A stretch of 64,000 nt of DNA from Antedon mediterranea. Its lineage: Eukaryota; Echinodermata; Crinoidea; Comatulida; Antedonidae. The stretch is from assembly GCF_964355755.1 (NCBI RefSeq), contig NC_092670.1, forward strand, positions 9,177,201 to 9,241,200, read 5' to 3'. This document shows, piece by piece, positions 48,801 to 57,672 of the stretch (its first letter is position 1; the number at the start of each line of letters is the position of its first letter). Position numbers and translations under genes: made by a program. The notes below the pieces were generated by a model. That model worked only from the letters and a program-made list of their open reading frames with translations, searched no databases and was not told where the DNA came from.

Positions 48801-51800
48801 TAGTGGTGAACTGTTCTAAGATAAAAATCTAAATTGGCTGCCAGCCAATGTAAGGTTTTATATATTTTTTTTACACTAATCTGTCTATAAATCAGTGGAT
48901 TTACATATTATTGTTTTTCCTTTCTTAATGATAATTAGCTACTATAATATATAAGTAAATGTAAATGACTTTTGTAAGTTTAAAGAATGTATGAATATTA
49001 TTTTAGTTTTAGTACAGTAGTATTTTTATTTAACAAGACATAAAATGTCATAAAATTGTTTTTAAAAATCTGACCAATTTTCAATTGAAGCTATGCTTGG
49101 TCAACTTAAATAGTAAGATTAATATATATTTTCATAAAGAGAAAACGATTAAGATTTTTATGAATTGTTAAAGGATTTTCTCATCTTTATAATTTAATGA
49201 TTTTCTCATTTTTATAATTTTCTTCCATCATCTATCCAACTTCAATCCCACCACATGCGAACAACCCATTTCCAAATCATTTATTCCTAAATCAATTACA
49301 GTTACTAGATAATTTGGTTCCGTTTAAGTAATTTATTGTGTATAACGTTTTTGTGTAATTTTTTATAGTGTGTATAATGTATGAATATAGTTTGTTTCTT
49401 AAAATAGTGTACAAAAAACAAATTTCTGATATGTTTTATTGGACCAAATAAATGCTGTGAGAGCAGTGCATTATCATTATCATTTATCTTTTTACATTAG
49501 TAAATATTCAATAAATCGACGACATATCAATATTGATTCATCTACATCCGATTATTTCAGCATGTTTAATTTCTTTACTTTAATGGTGTTGTAGATTTAT
49601 GTAACATTAAATCATTACCATTTAGCACACAAGTAAATGATATATTGACATGGCAGAGAGTTTTCGCTTAAAGATATTGACGGGTCAATAGATTGCTTGG
49701 GGCGTATAAATAGGTCATCATTAATAGTATATATATAGTATGATACAAATTAAAAACTAATAAACGTTAACAGATGTATTGTCCCTCTGAAAAAAAAAAT
49801 GTATCCACATTTTTTGTTGAATATGCCATTTTGATGTTCCATAATAGTTATTCACATGACCAAAAATTAGATCAAAACAAAAATTATTAATTGAAAAAAA
49901 ACTAAAAGCAAAAAATAGCAAAATTTACTGCTAGCCAATGGTTTTGGTTGAATTTAATCGTTTAAAACTACAGTACAAATAAAATGACCTACTGTATTCA
50001 ATATTTGATTTGATTAACCTTCATTTTTCATATTTTTTGAGGACAATACAGTACATCTGTTTATTATTATGATGATGTCATAATGAATATTTTTTTTTTT
50101 ACAATATAGAGAGTAATTCATTTGAAGAAGTGGTAAAACAAGACAATGAAAAACCTTTGGAAGTTAATATGGAAAAAAAAGAACATGGTATGTATCATAT
50201 GAAGGGCTCCCTCGTTGATATACATCACATAACAAATGATAAAGTTTAGACTTTCTGGGCTAATTTACAGAAAGAACATTTTAAGAAATAAAAAAGATCC
50301 ATTGTTATTTTAAAATAAGTCTTGGTGGAAGTTTAATTACTTTCACAATATTTCAATATCATGTTTTGTTTTTCTATCTACTAGTGTCTCTATAGATTTG
50401 TTTTAATTCTGTGCACATGAATTCTGGCTATTTTAGTTTTTAAAAGCTTGTTATGTTTTCAGAAATCCTCATTTTCAACAAAGGCCCGGCATCCTTAGTT
50501 CTTGAATATAGAAGTCCAGCTGCAAATACTATTGGTTCACATATATTTTAGTCCTAAAAATAGTAAAGCTTTTTGAAGATAAAATTGTTTTTTTTTTTTC
50601 AAGATTACCTGACAAAAGACTGATAGGGATTAAGTCCTCTTTCAATTCTTTAATCTAAAAGAAAAACTCATCATTCATTTTTTTGTCATTTGTTTTAATG
50701 AATCTAAAGAAAAGAAATGTTTAAAATTGAAAAATTGTTTATGTTGTGAAAAGGGGTTAGTCATCCTAAGGGTGTAGTAAAAACTGTTTCAGATAATACC
50801 AGCATGGCTCATAACACTATTGTTAAGATCATTGACATGTTACAAACATATTTTAATGTTTGTTTTGTTTTTTAGCAACATTTTATGTATAGGCTTTTTT
50901 TTATCTCTATTATATTACTTATCGGTATAATCTAAGCTAATAATATAGTAAGAAATAAAAAAGAGTCTTTGTTGTTATTGTGTTTTTTCAGATTTATTTA
51001 ATGTCCACAACAATCCAGACACAGAGACTACTATAAAAGTGGCAGTTACATCATCAAGACCTGCCAAGAAAAATGAAAGACTTAAAAACAGAGTATTCAT
51101 CATAACAAACGAGAGGTAAGTTTACCACCTACATTTTGTATTGGTACGCTATTTTTGTGGTACTAAACAGATTTGTTGAATGTGATGGGATTATGTATAT
51201 AGTCAGGCTCAAACTACTAGAACTTGTTGGCAATTCTCACCAATGTACATCATGCTATGTTTTGGAAAGTTCCTGAATATTCATTGTTTATATTTAAGAT
51301 TCAAGAAAATTTATTTGTCCACTTAAACAGAAATTGAAATTCACTTTGCTTGCTTTGCATCATAACACCAATAAAAATAAAATAAAATATATGCAACAAA
51401 TAGCTAAAACACTGATGATGATTACTGCCTCTCCGCTGAAAATTCTGCCAACATTTCTGCTTGGGCTGCTCCGTATATCTCTTTTACCAATTTCTTCCAA
51501 TCGGGTCTTTCATTGGCTAGTTGTTTAAGTTGTTTGATGTCTTTCTTGGTTTTCAAATGTCTGGGATACTTGATGTTTGTGTTCTGCTTATAAATGGTGA
51601 GTAGGTCGTTGCTGAGAGTTATTGGTAGGGTGGTACTCGGTCTTCCTCAAAATTTTGTATTGGTAGTGTTGATGAAATAATAGCTTATTAGCTGTGTTAG
51701 CTGGTGTACATGGGTCTTGTCTGAGTATGTGACCCAATAGTCTCCATTTTGTGTTCACAATTTTAAGAATAAATAAGGTAAAATGTTAAAATATTGTCAA

Positions 51801-54180
51801 AAATGATTAGAATTCATAAAAAAAATCAGAAAATGTACAGATAGATGCTGATACCTAATATTAAATATCGCCCTCTTGTGTCTGGATGTAATTGTTTAAA
51901 ATGCTAGTGCCCTCAATGGTTTGGTCATACTTTATACAGTATTATAAAGTCATCCGATATTTAATTTTTCCAAGTTTGGACCACCCTCTTCTAATGTAAA
52001 CTAATATCAAACAATATAATATTCAAAATTGTACACTGAATGTTGTACTGTATTGATTTGACTCCGACAGAAAAAAAAACAGAAATAATTTTCAGTGAGC
52101 AGATGTTTTGTAAATGGAAAAATTACCGGATTATAATTCTACATGTAAACCTCATAACATGAAATATTATGAAACGATTTAATTGAAATTAGCAATTTGT
52201 GATGCATAGATTTCAAATTCTGTAAGCTCTGTGTAAGCCATGAATGCTTGCCACTACACGAAATGTGTTTTCAATTTAAAAATCTCTTATTATGATTATT
52301 GATAAGATATAAATTGCTATTTTTATTATTTTCTCTGCAAAGTCTTGTAATTTATATAATCTTCTTCTCGTAGCCATTTTTCATTTTCAGGGTCACCATA
52401 TCAAATAATGTATTTCATTTTCTCTATATTATTTCTTTTCACGCACATTTTTAACTTTTTGTTTTTTACTTTTGCCTAAGAAACCTATCTATCCATTAAT
52501 TTCTAAAAACATTTAATTAATTTCAGAAGTCATCATTTGCATTTCTTTCTAGATTCCTCCTTCCCTGAACTCCTCTTCTTTTACTTCTAAAAATTCATCT
52601 TCAGCAAGTTTCTAATAACTTTTATAACATTCAATATATATTATATAGCAAATAAATATCTTCAGATAGTTTCCTTTTCAGAAGTCTTCCATAGCAAATC
52701 ATTATCTTAAATCCCTGGTCATTCAATATTTTCCTTTTTCACCAAACCAATTACTGTTTCCATCTCTTTCCAATTCTATTTGTTTCCTCCATCCTCCTTT
52801 TCCTCCTTTATATGATCCATTACACACTTTCTTTACTTACTCATTACTCTCTCTCATATCTTCTTCCCATAATATTCATAACCTCCACTTCTGTCCTTTC
52901 CACCACATGAAACATTTTTCTTTCATCTCTCCCTGCACTGGCTGCATCTTCTTTCTCTGTGTGACAAATCCATCATCAGAAAGTTTCCATTGATCATCTT
53001 TTGGCTATTTCCCATCCAGAAGCTCTCTAGATCAAATCTTTGGTATTTCTTTTTTTACTTCTTCCAAACAGCATCCAAGAATCTTTCAATTTGTCAACAT
53101 CAATGTCGCCCTCTATATTTAGATATTTTTAATTATGCAGAGAATCAAAGTACAGTAAAATAATCAATGATACTGAGTACTATAATCAGTAACTTATTTG
53201 CTATTTTGTATCCAAATGAGTTTTACAATATACAAAGTACTACACTAATCAAAGATGTCCAAATGTTAATGTATTGAAAATCTGAGTTTATTTCTATGCG
53301 GAAATTAAAATTATTAATATTTTATAATCATTCATTCTTAATTTTAGCCAAAGGTAAAATACCGTCTATAAAAAAAAAATCAACAGAACAACTGACTACG
53401 AATGATGATTCATATTCTAGTAAAAACATATAAAGAATGAAATTTCTATATCTGTACATTTTTGTATGTCAAATTCTTCACCTAGTAAATGAATACAATT
53501 GCATGGAATTCTACAAATGCTTCATTTAGAGTAATACCGTATCTTATTATATTACAGTATGTATTATATTAAAAAATGATAGGAATTTCATCATAATATC
53601 GACTTGAGTAAATAAACTAAATGTCCATAGCTAAATGCTTATAGCTTGTCTCAGACCCAAACATGTAATTTACATTTTACAAAGTAAAAATAACTTTTAA
53701 TAGCTTTAGTAATGTAAGACAATGTAATGATTACACAGTCAGAGGAGGTGAACAAATAGACAAAAAGCTTTCTTCTTAATTATCTTAAATACGATACTTG
53801 TGGTATCATTTCTTTAGATTATAAAACGCTAATAATATTTACCAAGAAGAAAGAGACTCACTCTATGTTACTCTTAGCAAACTGTTTAACAAGTTTGTTT
53901 TTTTTATCTAGCCTAGAGTATCAGTTACGTGACAATGATAATAATTTTTGTAATTATGTACTACTTATGGAAAAGATAAAAACAACCTTTTAATGTATTT
54001 TTTTTTCATTTATTTTATATAATTATTAATTTTTATAGAATTATAAAATTTAATTTTAATCAATAGTAAATTCTATTTTTCTATTCATATCTACAGTTTA
54101 GCAGAACATGATGGAGAAAGGGTTGTTGAACAACTTAGCAATATGTTGAATCTACCAGAGGATGCATTTACAGATATAAG
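27725..54180 (+). CDS. PTPRN: Receptor-type protein tyrosine phosphatase N-like (IA-2/phogrin/IDA-1), 5' part
   Basis: Type I membrane protein of neuroendocrine dense-core vesicles; vertebrate members have an inactive or weak phosphatase domain and help granule biogenesis and secretion. Exons: 27725-27824, 37708-37755, 39964-40103, 40481-41096, 41582-41959, 50110-50187, 50992-51115, 54097-54180. They join in one frame (522 codons plus two bases). Visible parts: signal peptide about 1-27; RESP18-homology segment GCRFSPVCSTREVC...FGTC (Cys35, 41, 47, 56), matching the GCLF...C...C...FGxC pattern of IA-2; LSRGYGWHNPFAQ; a Lys- then Glu/Asp-rich luminal region to about 450; basic pairs near 479-487 that could be convertase sites; then VFIITNESLAEHDGERVVE, corresponding to YIVTD...LS in the mature ectodomain. 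Transmembrane and phosphatase exons are not in the window. Invertebrates usually have one gene for PTPRN and PTPRN2. Confidence 0.9.
28285..28980 (+). repeat. CAT-rich microsatellite tract
   Basis: Degenerate units such as CATCATTTCCATCATCATCT with T-rich spacers. Several His/Phe/Ser-rich open frames here (28205-29104) are products of the repeat and not genes. Confidence 0.9.
30690..30850 (+). repeat. Dispersed repeat family 3, copy 1
   Basis: It shares TGCCTAGCTTACCTG, AACACCCCT, CCnCATTCTCAAGTGG-like and TTTCTTTTCGAGACATG-like blocks with 43745-43930. The open frames on both strands are by-products. Confidence 0.65.
31908..32020 (+). repeat. Two-copy 57-bp tandem repeat
   Basis: AATGCAGAAAGAACAATTGA begins each unit (31908 and 31965); units end in CACAATGCATGTA with one visible difference (TATGC or TACGC). 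Confidence 0.9.
33270..33880. repeat. Probable decayed interspersed repeat
   Basis: A stretch with purine-rich 33590-33880 (GAGGAAGATCATTGTAGAAA, GGAGCTTTGTAGGTGAAGGA) and an A-rich left part. Its style resembles ancient interspersed elements but no ends or coding domain are seen. Confidence 0.35.
34068..34250. mobile_element. MITE with AAAGCTTGGTTCCCACTAG ends
   Basis: Left AAAGCTTGGTTCCCACTAG and right CTAGTGGGAACCACGCTTT are inverted with one mismatch. Inner arms also pair (AACGCAAGGACGTAA, TTACGTCCTTGTGTT; AATCACAAGCGA, TCGCTTGTGATT). No coding capacity. Confidence 0.88.
34444..34592. mobile_element. hAT-like MITE, CAGGGGTGGAT ends
   Basis: CAGGGGTGGATCGAG at the left and AAATCCGCCCCTG at the right are imperfect inverted ends of hAT style, flanked by AGTAG on both sides. 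A G run (34541-34558) lies inside. Confidence 0.65.
34730..34915 (+). repeat. Minisatellite, about 37-43 bp unit, five copies
   Basis: Unit ATGTCAGTTGTCAGTTAAGC followed by CATATGTCAGCGCATAT, with small length differences. Itself internally repetitive (GTCAGTTGTCAGTT). Confidence 0.9.
36690..37281. mobile_element. Inverted-repeat element with an internal 85-bp array
   Basis: ACTAAACCAAAGAACTTATA (from 36698) is inverted as TTATAAGTTCTTTGACTAAA (to 37268). Between them sit four tandem units of 84-85 bp (36794-37130). Non-coding; looks like a MITE whose interior expanded into a minisatellite. Confidence 0.75.
36794..37130 (+). repeat. 85-bp tandem repeat, four copies
   Basis: Units start at 36794, 36879, 36963 and 37048 with GAGTAGGGCGCC and are almost identical; differences are one C/T and the length of a G run. 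The last is partial at its end. Confidence 0.95.
37708..37755 (+). CDS. PTPRN: PTPRN exon 2: Cys-rich RESP18-homology start
   Basis: A 48-nt exon (residues 34-49) with pyrimidine-rich acceptor and donor GAAG|GTTAGT. GCRFSPVCSTREVCRE matches the start of mature IA-2 and phogrin. It is too short to find by open frame alone. Confidence 0.88.
39090..39530. repeat. Degenerate GACTCC/GATTCTGG-type repeat
   Basis: Recurring variants of TGTGATTCTGGAGACTAC, ACTCCATGA and GAATCAT suggest an old decayed minisatellite between PTPRN exons 2 and 3. Confidence 0.5.
39964..40103 (+). CDS. PTPRN: PTPRN exon 3: RESP18-homology segment
   Basis: Residues 50-96: DKLFGTC, YIQLKNAIEYLLSRGYGWHN, PFAQ. Only the frame entered in phase 1 is open, which agrees with exon 2 joining it directly. 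Confidence 0.9.
40481..41096 (+). CDS. PTPRN: PTPRN exon 4: long charged luminal region
   Basis: Residues 97-301. After HSLKVVLKPYRHELDLY comes a basic stretch with KPKKKPPHLHKSK (possible convertase site), a helical MYYEKYLEYLEKVALEEEI, and a strongly acidic tail with many Glu/Asp/Gln. No domain match; disordered granule-lumen sequence is likely. Donor AATG|GTAAGG. Confidence 0.92.
41582..41959 (+). CDS. PTPRN: PTPRN exon 5: luminal region, GC donor
   Basis: Residues 302-427. LKDIQTLMKKLYESFADFD, then LTEDEKSLLLDQALLIL, comparable to the LTPEQLSTLL segment of IA-2, then an acidic tail. The frame into exon 6 requires ACAG|GCAAGT, a consensus GC donor; the nearby GT at 41964 would put a stop in exon 6. 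Confidence 0.85.
42933..42983. repeat. 21-bp hairpin CCTGAAGGTGGCGCACTTCTT
   Basis: The left arm 42933-42953 and right arm 42963-42983 are inverted with a single T/C difference (a G-U pair in RNA) and a 9-nt loop. Much more GC-rich than the surroundings. Confidence 0.85.
43391..43529. mobile_element. MITE family 1, copy 5
   Basis: The left end is shortened (ACTATCAAACTTTATGTGAC); the right end TTTTTGATAGTGTAGACAGA GC is intact. The interior has a local duplication of ATCACTACCATATTT. Confidence 0.75.
43745..43930 (+). repeat. Dispersed repeat family 3, copy 2
   Basis: Shares TGCCTAGCTTACCTGTATAA, GAACACCCCT and TTTCTTTCGTAACGTGAG with the copy at 30690-30850. More GC-rich and apparently younger than that copy. 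Confidence 0.65.
44548..44875 (+). repeat. Tandem duplication, about 170 bp
   Basis: GTACATTATAATGCTTTTCA... and GTACATTATAATACTTTTCA... begin two units that both run through TAAATTATCTTCCTAGAAAC and GAGCACTCAACCTTTAGAGT. Confidence 0.88.
44940..45125 (+). repeat. Short-unit repeat GAGTTTCTGATTTTCC
   Basis: About eight irregular units of roughly 20-25 bp, variants of GGGAGTTTCTGATTTTTTCT. Confidence 0.85.
45596..45925 (+). repeat. Tandem duplication, about 165-170 bp
   Basis: Two units begin AAAGTAGAATATTCTGTT (near 45596 and 45763) and share ATAAAAGGATGGGA, AATAATTACTGTAGAA and CAAGGTTTATGTATTGA. Confidence 0.88.
49765..49985. repeat. Dispersed repeat family 2, copy 2
   Basis: TGTATTGTCCCTCTGAAAAA, GTTGAATATGCCATTTTGAT and CCAATGGTTTTGGTTGAATT match the copy at 18176. 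It ends 125 nt before PTPRN exon 6. The TGTATTGTCCCCCTGAAAAA near 2950 is a further fragment. Confidence 0.55.
50110..50187 (+). CDS. PTPRN: PTPRN exon 6
   Basis: Residues 428-453: SNSFEEVVKQDNEKPLEV, then MEKKEH. Only one frame is open and it fits phase 1 on both sides. Sequence itself is not conserved, so the call rests on splice sites and phase. Confidence 0.75.
50992..51115 (+). CDS. PTPRN: PTPRN exon 7: into the mature ectodomain
   Basis: Residues 454-494. Contains AKKNERLKNR, a cluster of basic pairs suited to prohormone-convertase cleavage, then VFIITNE, equivalent to the YIVTD strand of the SEA-like mature ectodomain. Confidence 0.88.
51340..51770 (-). mobile_element. Non-LTR retrotransposon (LINE) ORF2 C-terminal remnant
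   Basis: Minus-strand translation shows KWRLLGHILRQDP and, in the last open frame, KKDIKQLKQLANERPDWKK then AAQAEMLAEFSAER and TAA at 51422-51424, typical of LINE C-termini. Frames are shifted and stops interrupt the upstream part, so it is dead. It is inserted antisense in PTPRN intron 7. Confidence 0.7.
54097..54180 (+). CDS. PTPRN: PTPRN exon 8: mature ectodomain helix
   Basis: Residues 495-522: SLAEHDGERVVEQLSNMLNL then PEDAFTDI, matching the helix before the IA-2 strand FINISVVGPALTF. Ends AG|GTGAGT in phase 2; the continuing exon was not found before 64 kb. Confidence 0.88.
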
Positions 54181-55489
54181 GTGAGTTAAAATTCTAGAGG
54201 GTGTGCACATATGACTCTCGGAATAGCTACTGTAATAATATATCAGTTTAACTAGAGCCTCATTTTCTTATTTTCCACTACAAGAGCAAATGGTTTTTCA
54301 TTCAGATCACGTCTATCTTGAGCTGTTTGGTTCACGAGAGTCCTTATGAACCTTTTCATTTTGCGCAAAAAATGGTACCATCATTACCATAACCTTGAAC
54401 CACACTCTACTAAAATGTTATAATAAATAGCATACAGTAGGCCTGGATATGGTAATCATTTATTTATCTACCCTATAAATTATGCATAATTTATCATGTT
54501 GTAATTTTTAATTATGTCTATAATGGTAAATAACTAACCTATACAAACAATAATGTTATAAATAGCATAGGCCTAACATTGTGGTAACCATACAAAGTTA
54601 CTTCAGTGAATCTGGAAGAAGAGACTATGAAACGAATCCATTTTGGTTAAAGTATGCTTGTGTTACAACTTACTGACGAAGTTGTAAGATTCCGATTAAA
54701 AACCTTTCAATATTTTGTAACCAAATATTCAAAAATACCGTAGGATAATTATTATTAAATCTATGTTTTGTGGAATATCTGAAACAGGGTACGTATTTAC
54801 AATGGTTATTACAGATTTCGCAGTGTGTCTGCCTATCTCAAAATTGCGCATATGCAGATTGTTTGTAAACACTATAGAACCTCTATTTTCCAACTCTCCA
54901 TTAATTTCCGCACTTCATATTTTGTGCAAATAAAGATTTCAATAATAATTATTTTTAAAAGCTCTTTCATGCACCATTAATTATAAATTTTACATCATAC
55001 CTGTAAATAATTAAATTAATATTTTCACTTCGACCAAAGTGTATTGTTAATCAATTAATCAGTGTTTTTTATAATAATTTCCATAATCATTCTTTTATAA
55101 TAGATTAGAAATTTACATTAACCTTTCAAATTGGAAATTTCTTTCTCAAAAAATATATTTTTCCCTTCAATTTTTTGTTGAATTTAAGATTTTAATGTTT
55201 GTTTTATTGATTTTCCACACACAAATAAATACAATCACATGATAATATAATATAGTATACGATGACTGAAACAACAAAATTAGGATAAGGTGGTGTATGG
55301 ATGGAGGAGGCCAAAATAAATTTGTTAAAAAAACTTTAAGTCATAGCCACTGGTTAAAATTAAAATAAGTTTAAATGGTGGTGGTTGAAAAATATAGCAG
55401 ATTACATACGTCACAGGCAGTCTGATTTAACAAAGAGTTTAAAGAATCAAAGACATACTGCATCATTGAAACAATTGTACATATTAGTT

Positions 55490-55575
55490 ATTCACTTTGA
55501 CCAAAAATTGCCATAAAAAAATAGTCAAATTGTCTGTCAGGCAATGGTTTTTGGTTAAATTGACCATTTATCTTG
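55490..55575. repeat. Dispersed repeat family 2, copy 3
   Basis: TATTCACTTTGACCAAAAAT and GCAATGGTTTTTGGTTAAAT match the copies at 18176 and 49765. Confidence 0.5.
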
Positions 55576-56911
55576 TCTTTTTATTACTTTAGTGAAACAT
55601 TTTTTTTTCTTTGGAAGTGAACGTTACTTTATTGCAACTGCAAAATGACCTTTTCAAAGTCTGAATTTCCTTTTTTATGTTTTTCTAGGAGTTTAATGAT
55701 AATAATTTGTTTTTAATGTAATTATAAAGTTTTCATTGCTCAAATGTACAAAATATTATTTTTTACTTTATTTAAAATGTCTGTGACTTTTATTTAAATT
55801 TTGTTTGAAAGCATTATGTACAGTATGATGATTTTTTTATAAATGTATAATATTTGTATATTATTATTATTTATTTCATTGTTTAGATATTTAAATTTAT
55901 TATTTTTTTAATATTTACTGATATAATTATTATTTTCTGATATAATTATTATTTTATAATATTTTTTAATGATGAACATTAAAAGTAAAAAAAATGTCCT
56001 TAGATTTGTTATGATTCAACTATTGGATATCCATTTAGTAATATGCAGTATATCCTTAATACATTTGCTGCTAACTCTGAATTTTAACATTCTAAATAGT
56101 GAATGATTAATGGGATAATGATATCAGTGGTTAACGAGACAATATGGATCGCATCAGCGTGGGGTTTAAATAACAACCACCAAGTTGCATTCTATCGTTG
56201 ACTGGGGCGCCGTGTATGATGGATTATATTAACGACCTCAGATTCTTTCGTTGTTGAAAACATCTCGGCGTTGAACAGTGTTTGAAGTGCAATTTTAATA
56301 TAACCTAATGCTTTTGTACAGCAAGTCAAAATTCTCATTTCTGCTGAAGATTTAATTCTATTCAGCTGTTATCTTATGTTGCTTTGAAATGGTTTTAGCT
56401 TTTACGATTGAAGAACAAAATCTTTTTCTAATACATCTTGCTCTTTTTTTTAAATTTTTATATAATTTAATTGTGTTTATTCTACTGCTGTAGAATTATA
56501 TTCTATTAAAACATAACATTCATTTTTTTTTGTATTTTGAATAATAAATTATAGCAGAATTATATTCTATAAAAATTATAGAATTATTAGTTATTAGTGA
56601 TTATATAGTTTTTATGTATTTTTATGAAAAATAAGTATTTTAAAATAAATATAATTTTGAAGACATTTATTCTTTTCCTGGAGAATAAATTGGCCATACA
56701 AAATTAGTTATTTTATATTAATTATTATTTATATATTAAATAATATAGGAATATTATAACAGTATGATTAATATAGTAATTTAATATTTTGTATTCCAAA
56801 ATGTTAATTAATTTTGCCTCATAATTAATCAATTAAATTTTTTTCATTTAGAGAATTTTTTTTCTGTAGTTGGGATGAAACAATCTATGCATTTAAGTTT
56901 AACTTATAAAA

Positions 56912-56985
56912 TGGTGTTGTGACTTGGTGGTTAATGCTTGCCTAAATATCTCAAGGTCTTATGTCCAAATCCTGTTTGATCTTGT
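56912..56985 (+). mobile_element. tRNA-like SINE head (diverged)
   Basis: GTGACTTGGTGGTTAATGCT and TGTCCAAATCC are diverged relatives of the tRNA-like element at 12880-12955. Similar tRNA-like traces with GGGTTCAAAT boxes occur near 59216-59290 and 59420-59480. Confidence 0.45.
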
Positions 56986-57599
56986 TAAAAAAGCTATCCT
57001 TAGCAAGCTAGTACAGTATACCATTCTATTGTATATTTTAGTTTTAAATTGTCATTTTAAAGATGCTAATTACATGGTACCATAAATTTTCTTTGAAATG
57101 GTAACAAAAATGTTTTTTTTTATTCATATTATCATTTTTCTGTATAATATATTATATCAAATTACTTAAATTTATCATTTTAATTTATTATAGTGTTCTG
57201 TATTGCATCATTTGTGATGCACTATATACAGTTGGGACTAATAGGTCAATTTATTATAATTACTAATACATTATTCTCAGCAGCATTATGTGAATATGTT
57301 TCAAATAGCTATAAATGAGGTGTGATATTTTTTATTGATTACATCAGGTTGGATATGTCGCCCTCAGTCATCCATTCACGTTCAAAGCGAAGTGTCTGAA
57401 TTAAATCTACTAAATGATGCATTAAAGTCATCACATTTTTCTTTTTTTAATTACTACGATATATATTTTGGAAATATATTAATTTTCATTCATTCATCAT
57501 ATGGCTTTAAATATTACTTATTCTAAAGATGACATTATTTTATATTTCCACATCTGTGACAATACTCCCCACCCCCATACAACATTTACAATTTCAGTA

Positions 57600-57672
57600 A
57601 AGCTCTGTCTACATTATCAAACTTTATGTGACAAAAAAATGTGATGTGCCCATATCACATTGGGCACATCAA
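57600..57672. mobile_element. MITE family 1, copy 6 (truncated)
   Basis: The left end AAGCTCTGTCTACATTATCA and the following TTTATGTGACAAAAAAATGT match the family; the right inverted end is missing. Confidence 0.75.

Larger units (their letters stand above)
41960..50109. other. PTPRN intron 5, 8.15 kb
   Basis: No gene seen. It contains a strong hairpin (42933-42983), MITE family 1 copy 5, a dispersed repeat (43745-43930), tandem duplications at 44548-44875 and 45596-45925, a TTTCTGATTTTCC repeat (44940-45125) and family 2 repeat copy 2. Confidence 0.65.

Noticed and set aside
57335-57526. Possible next PTPRN exon (TTGGATATGTCGCCCTCAGT region)
   Set aside because: A splice-acceptor-like AG precedes it, but the frame required by exon 8 hits a stop and the sequence does not match the expected strand of the ectodomain.
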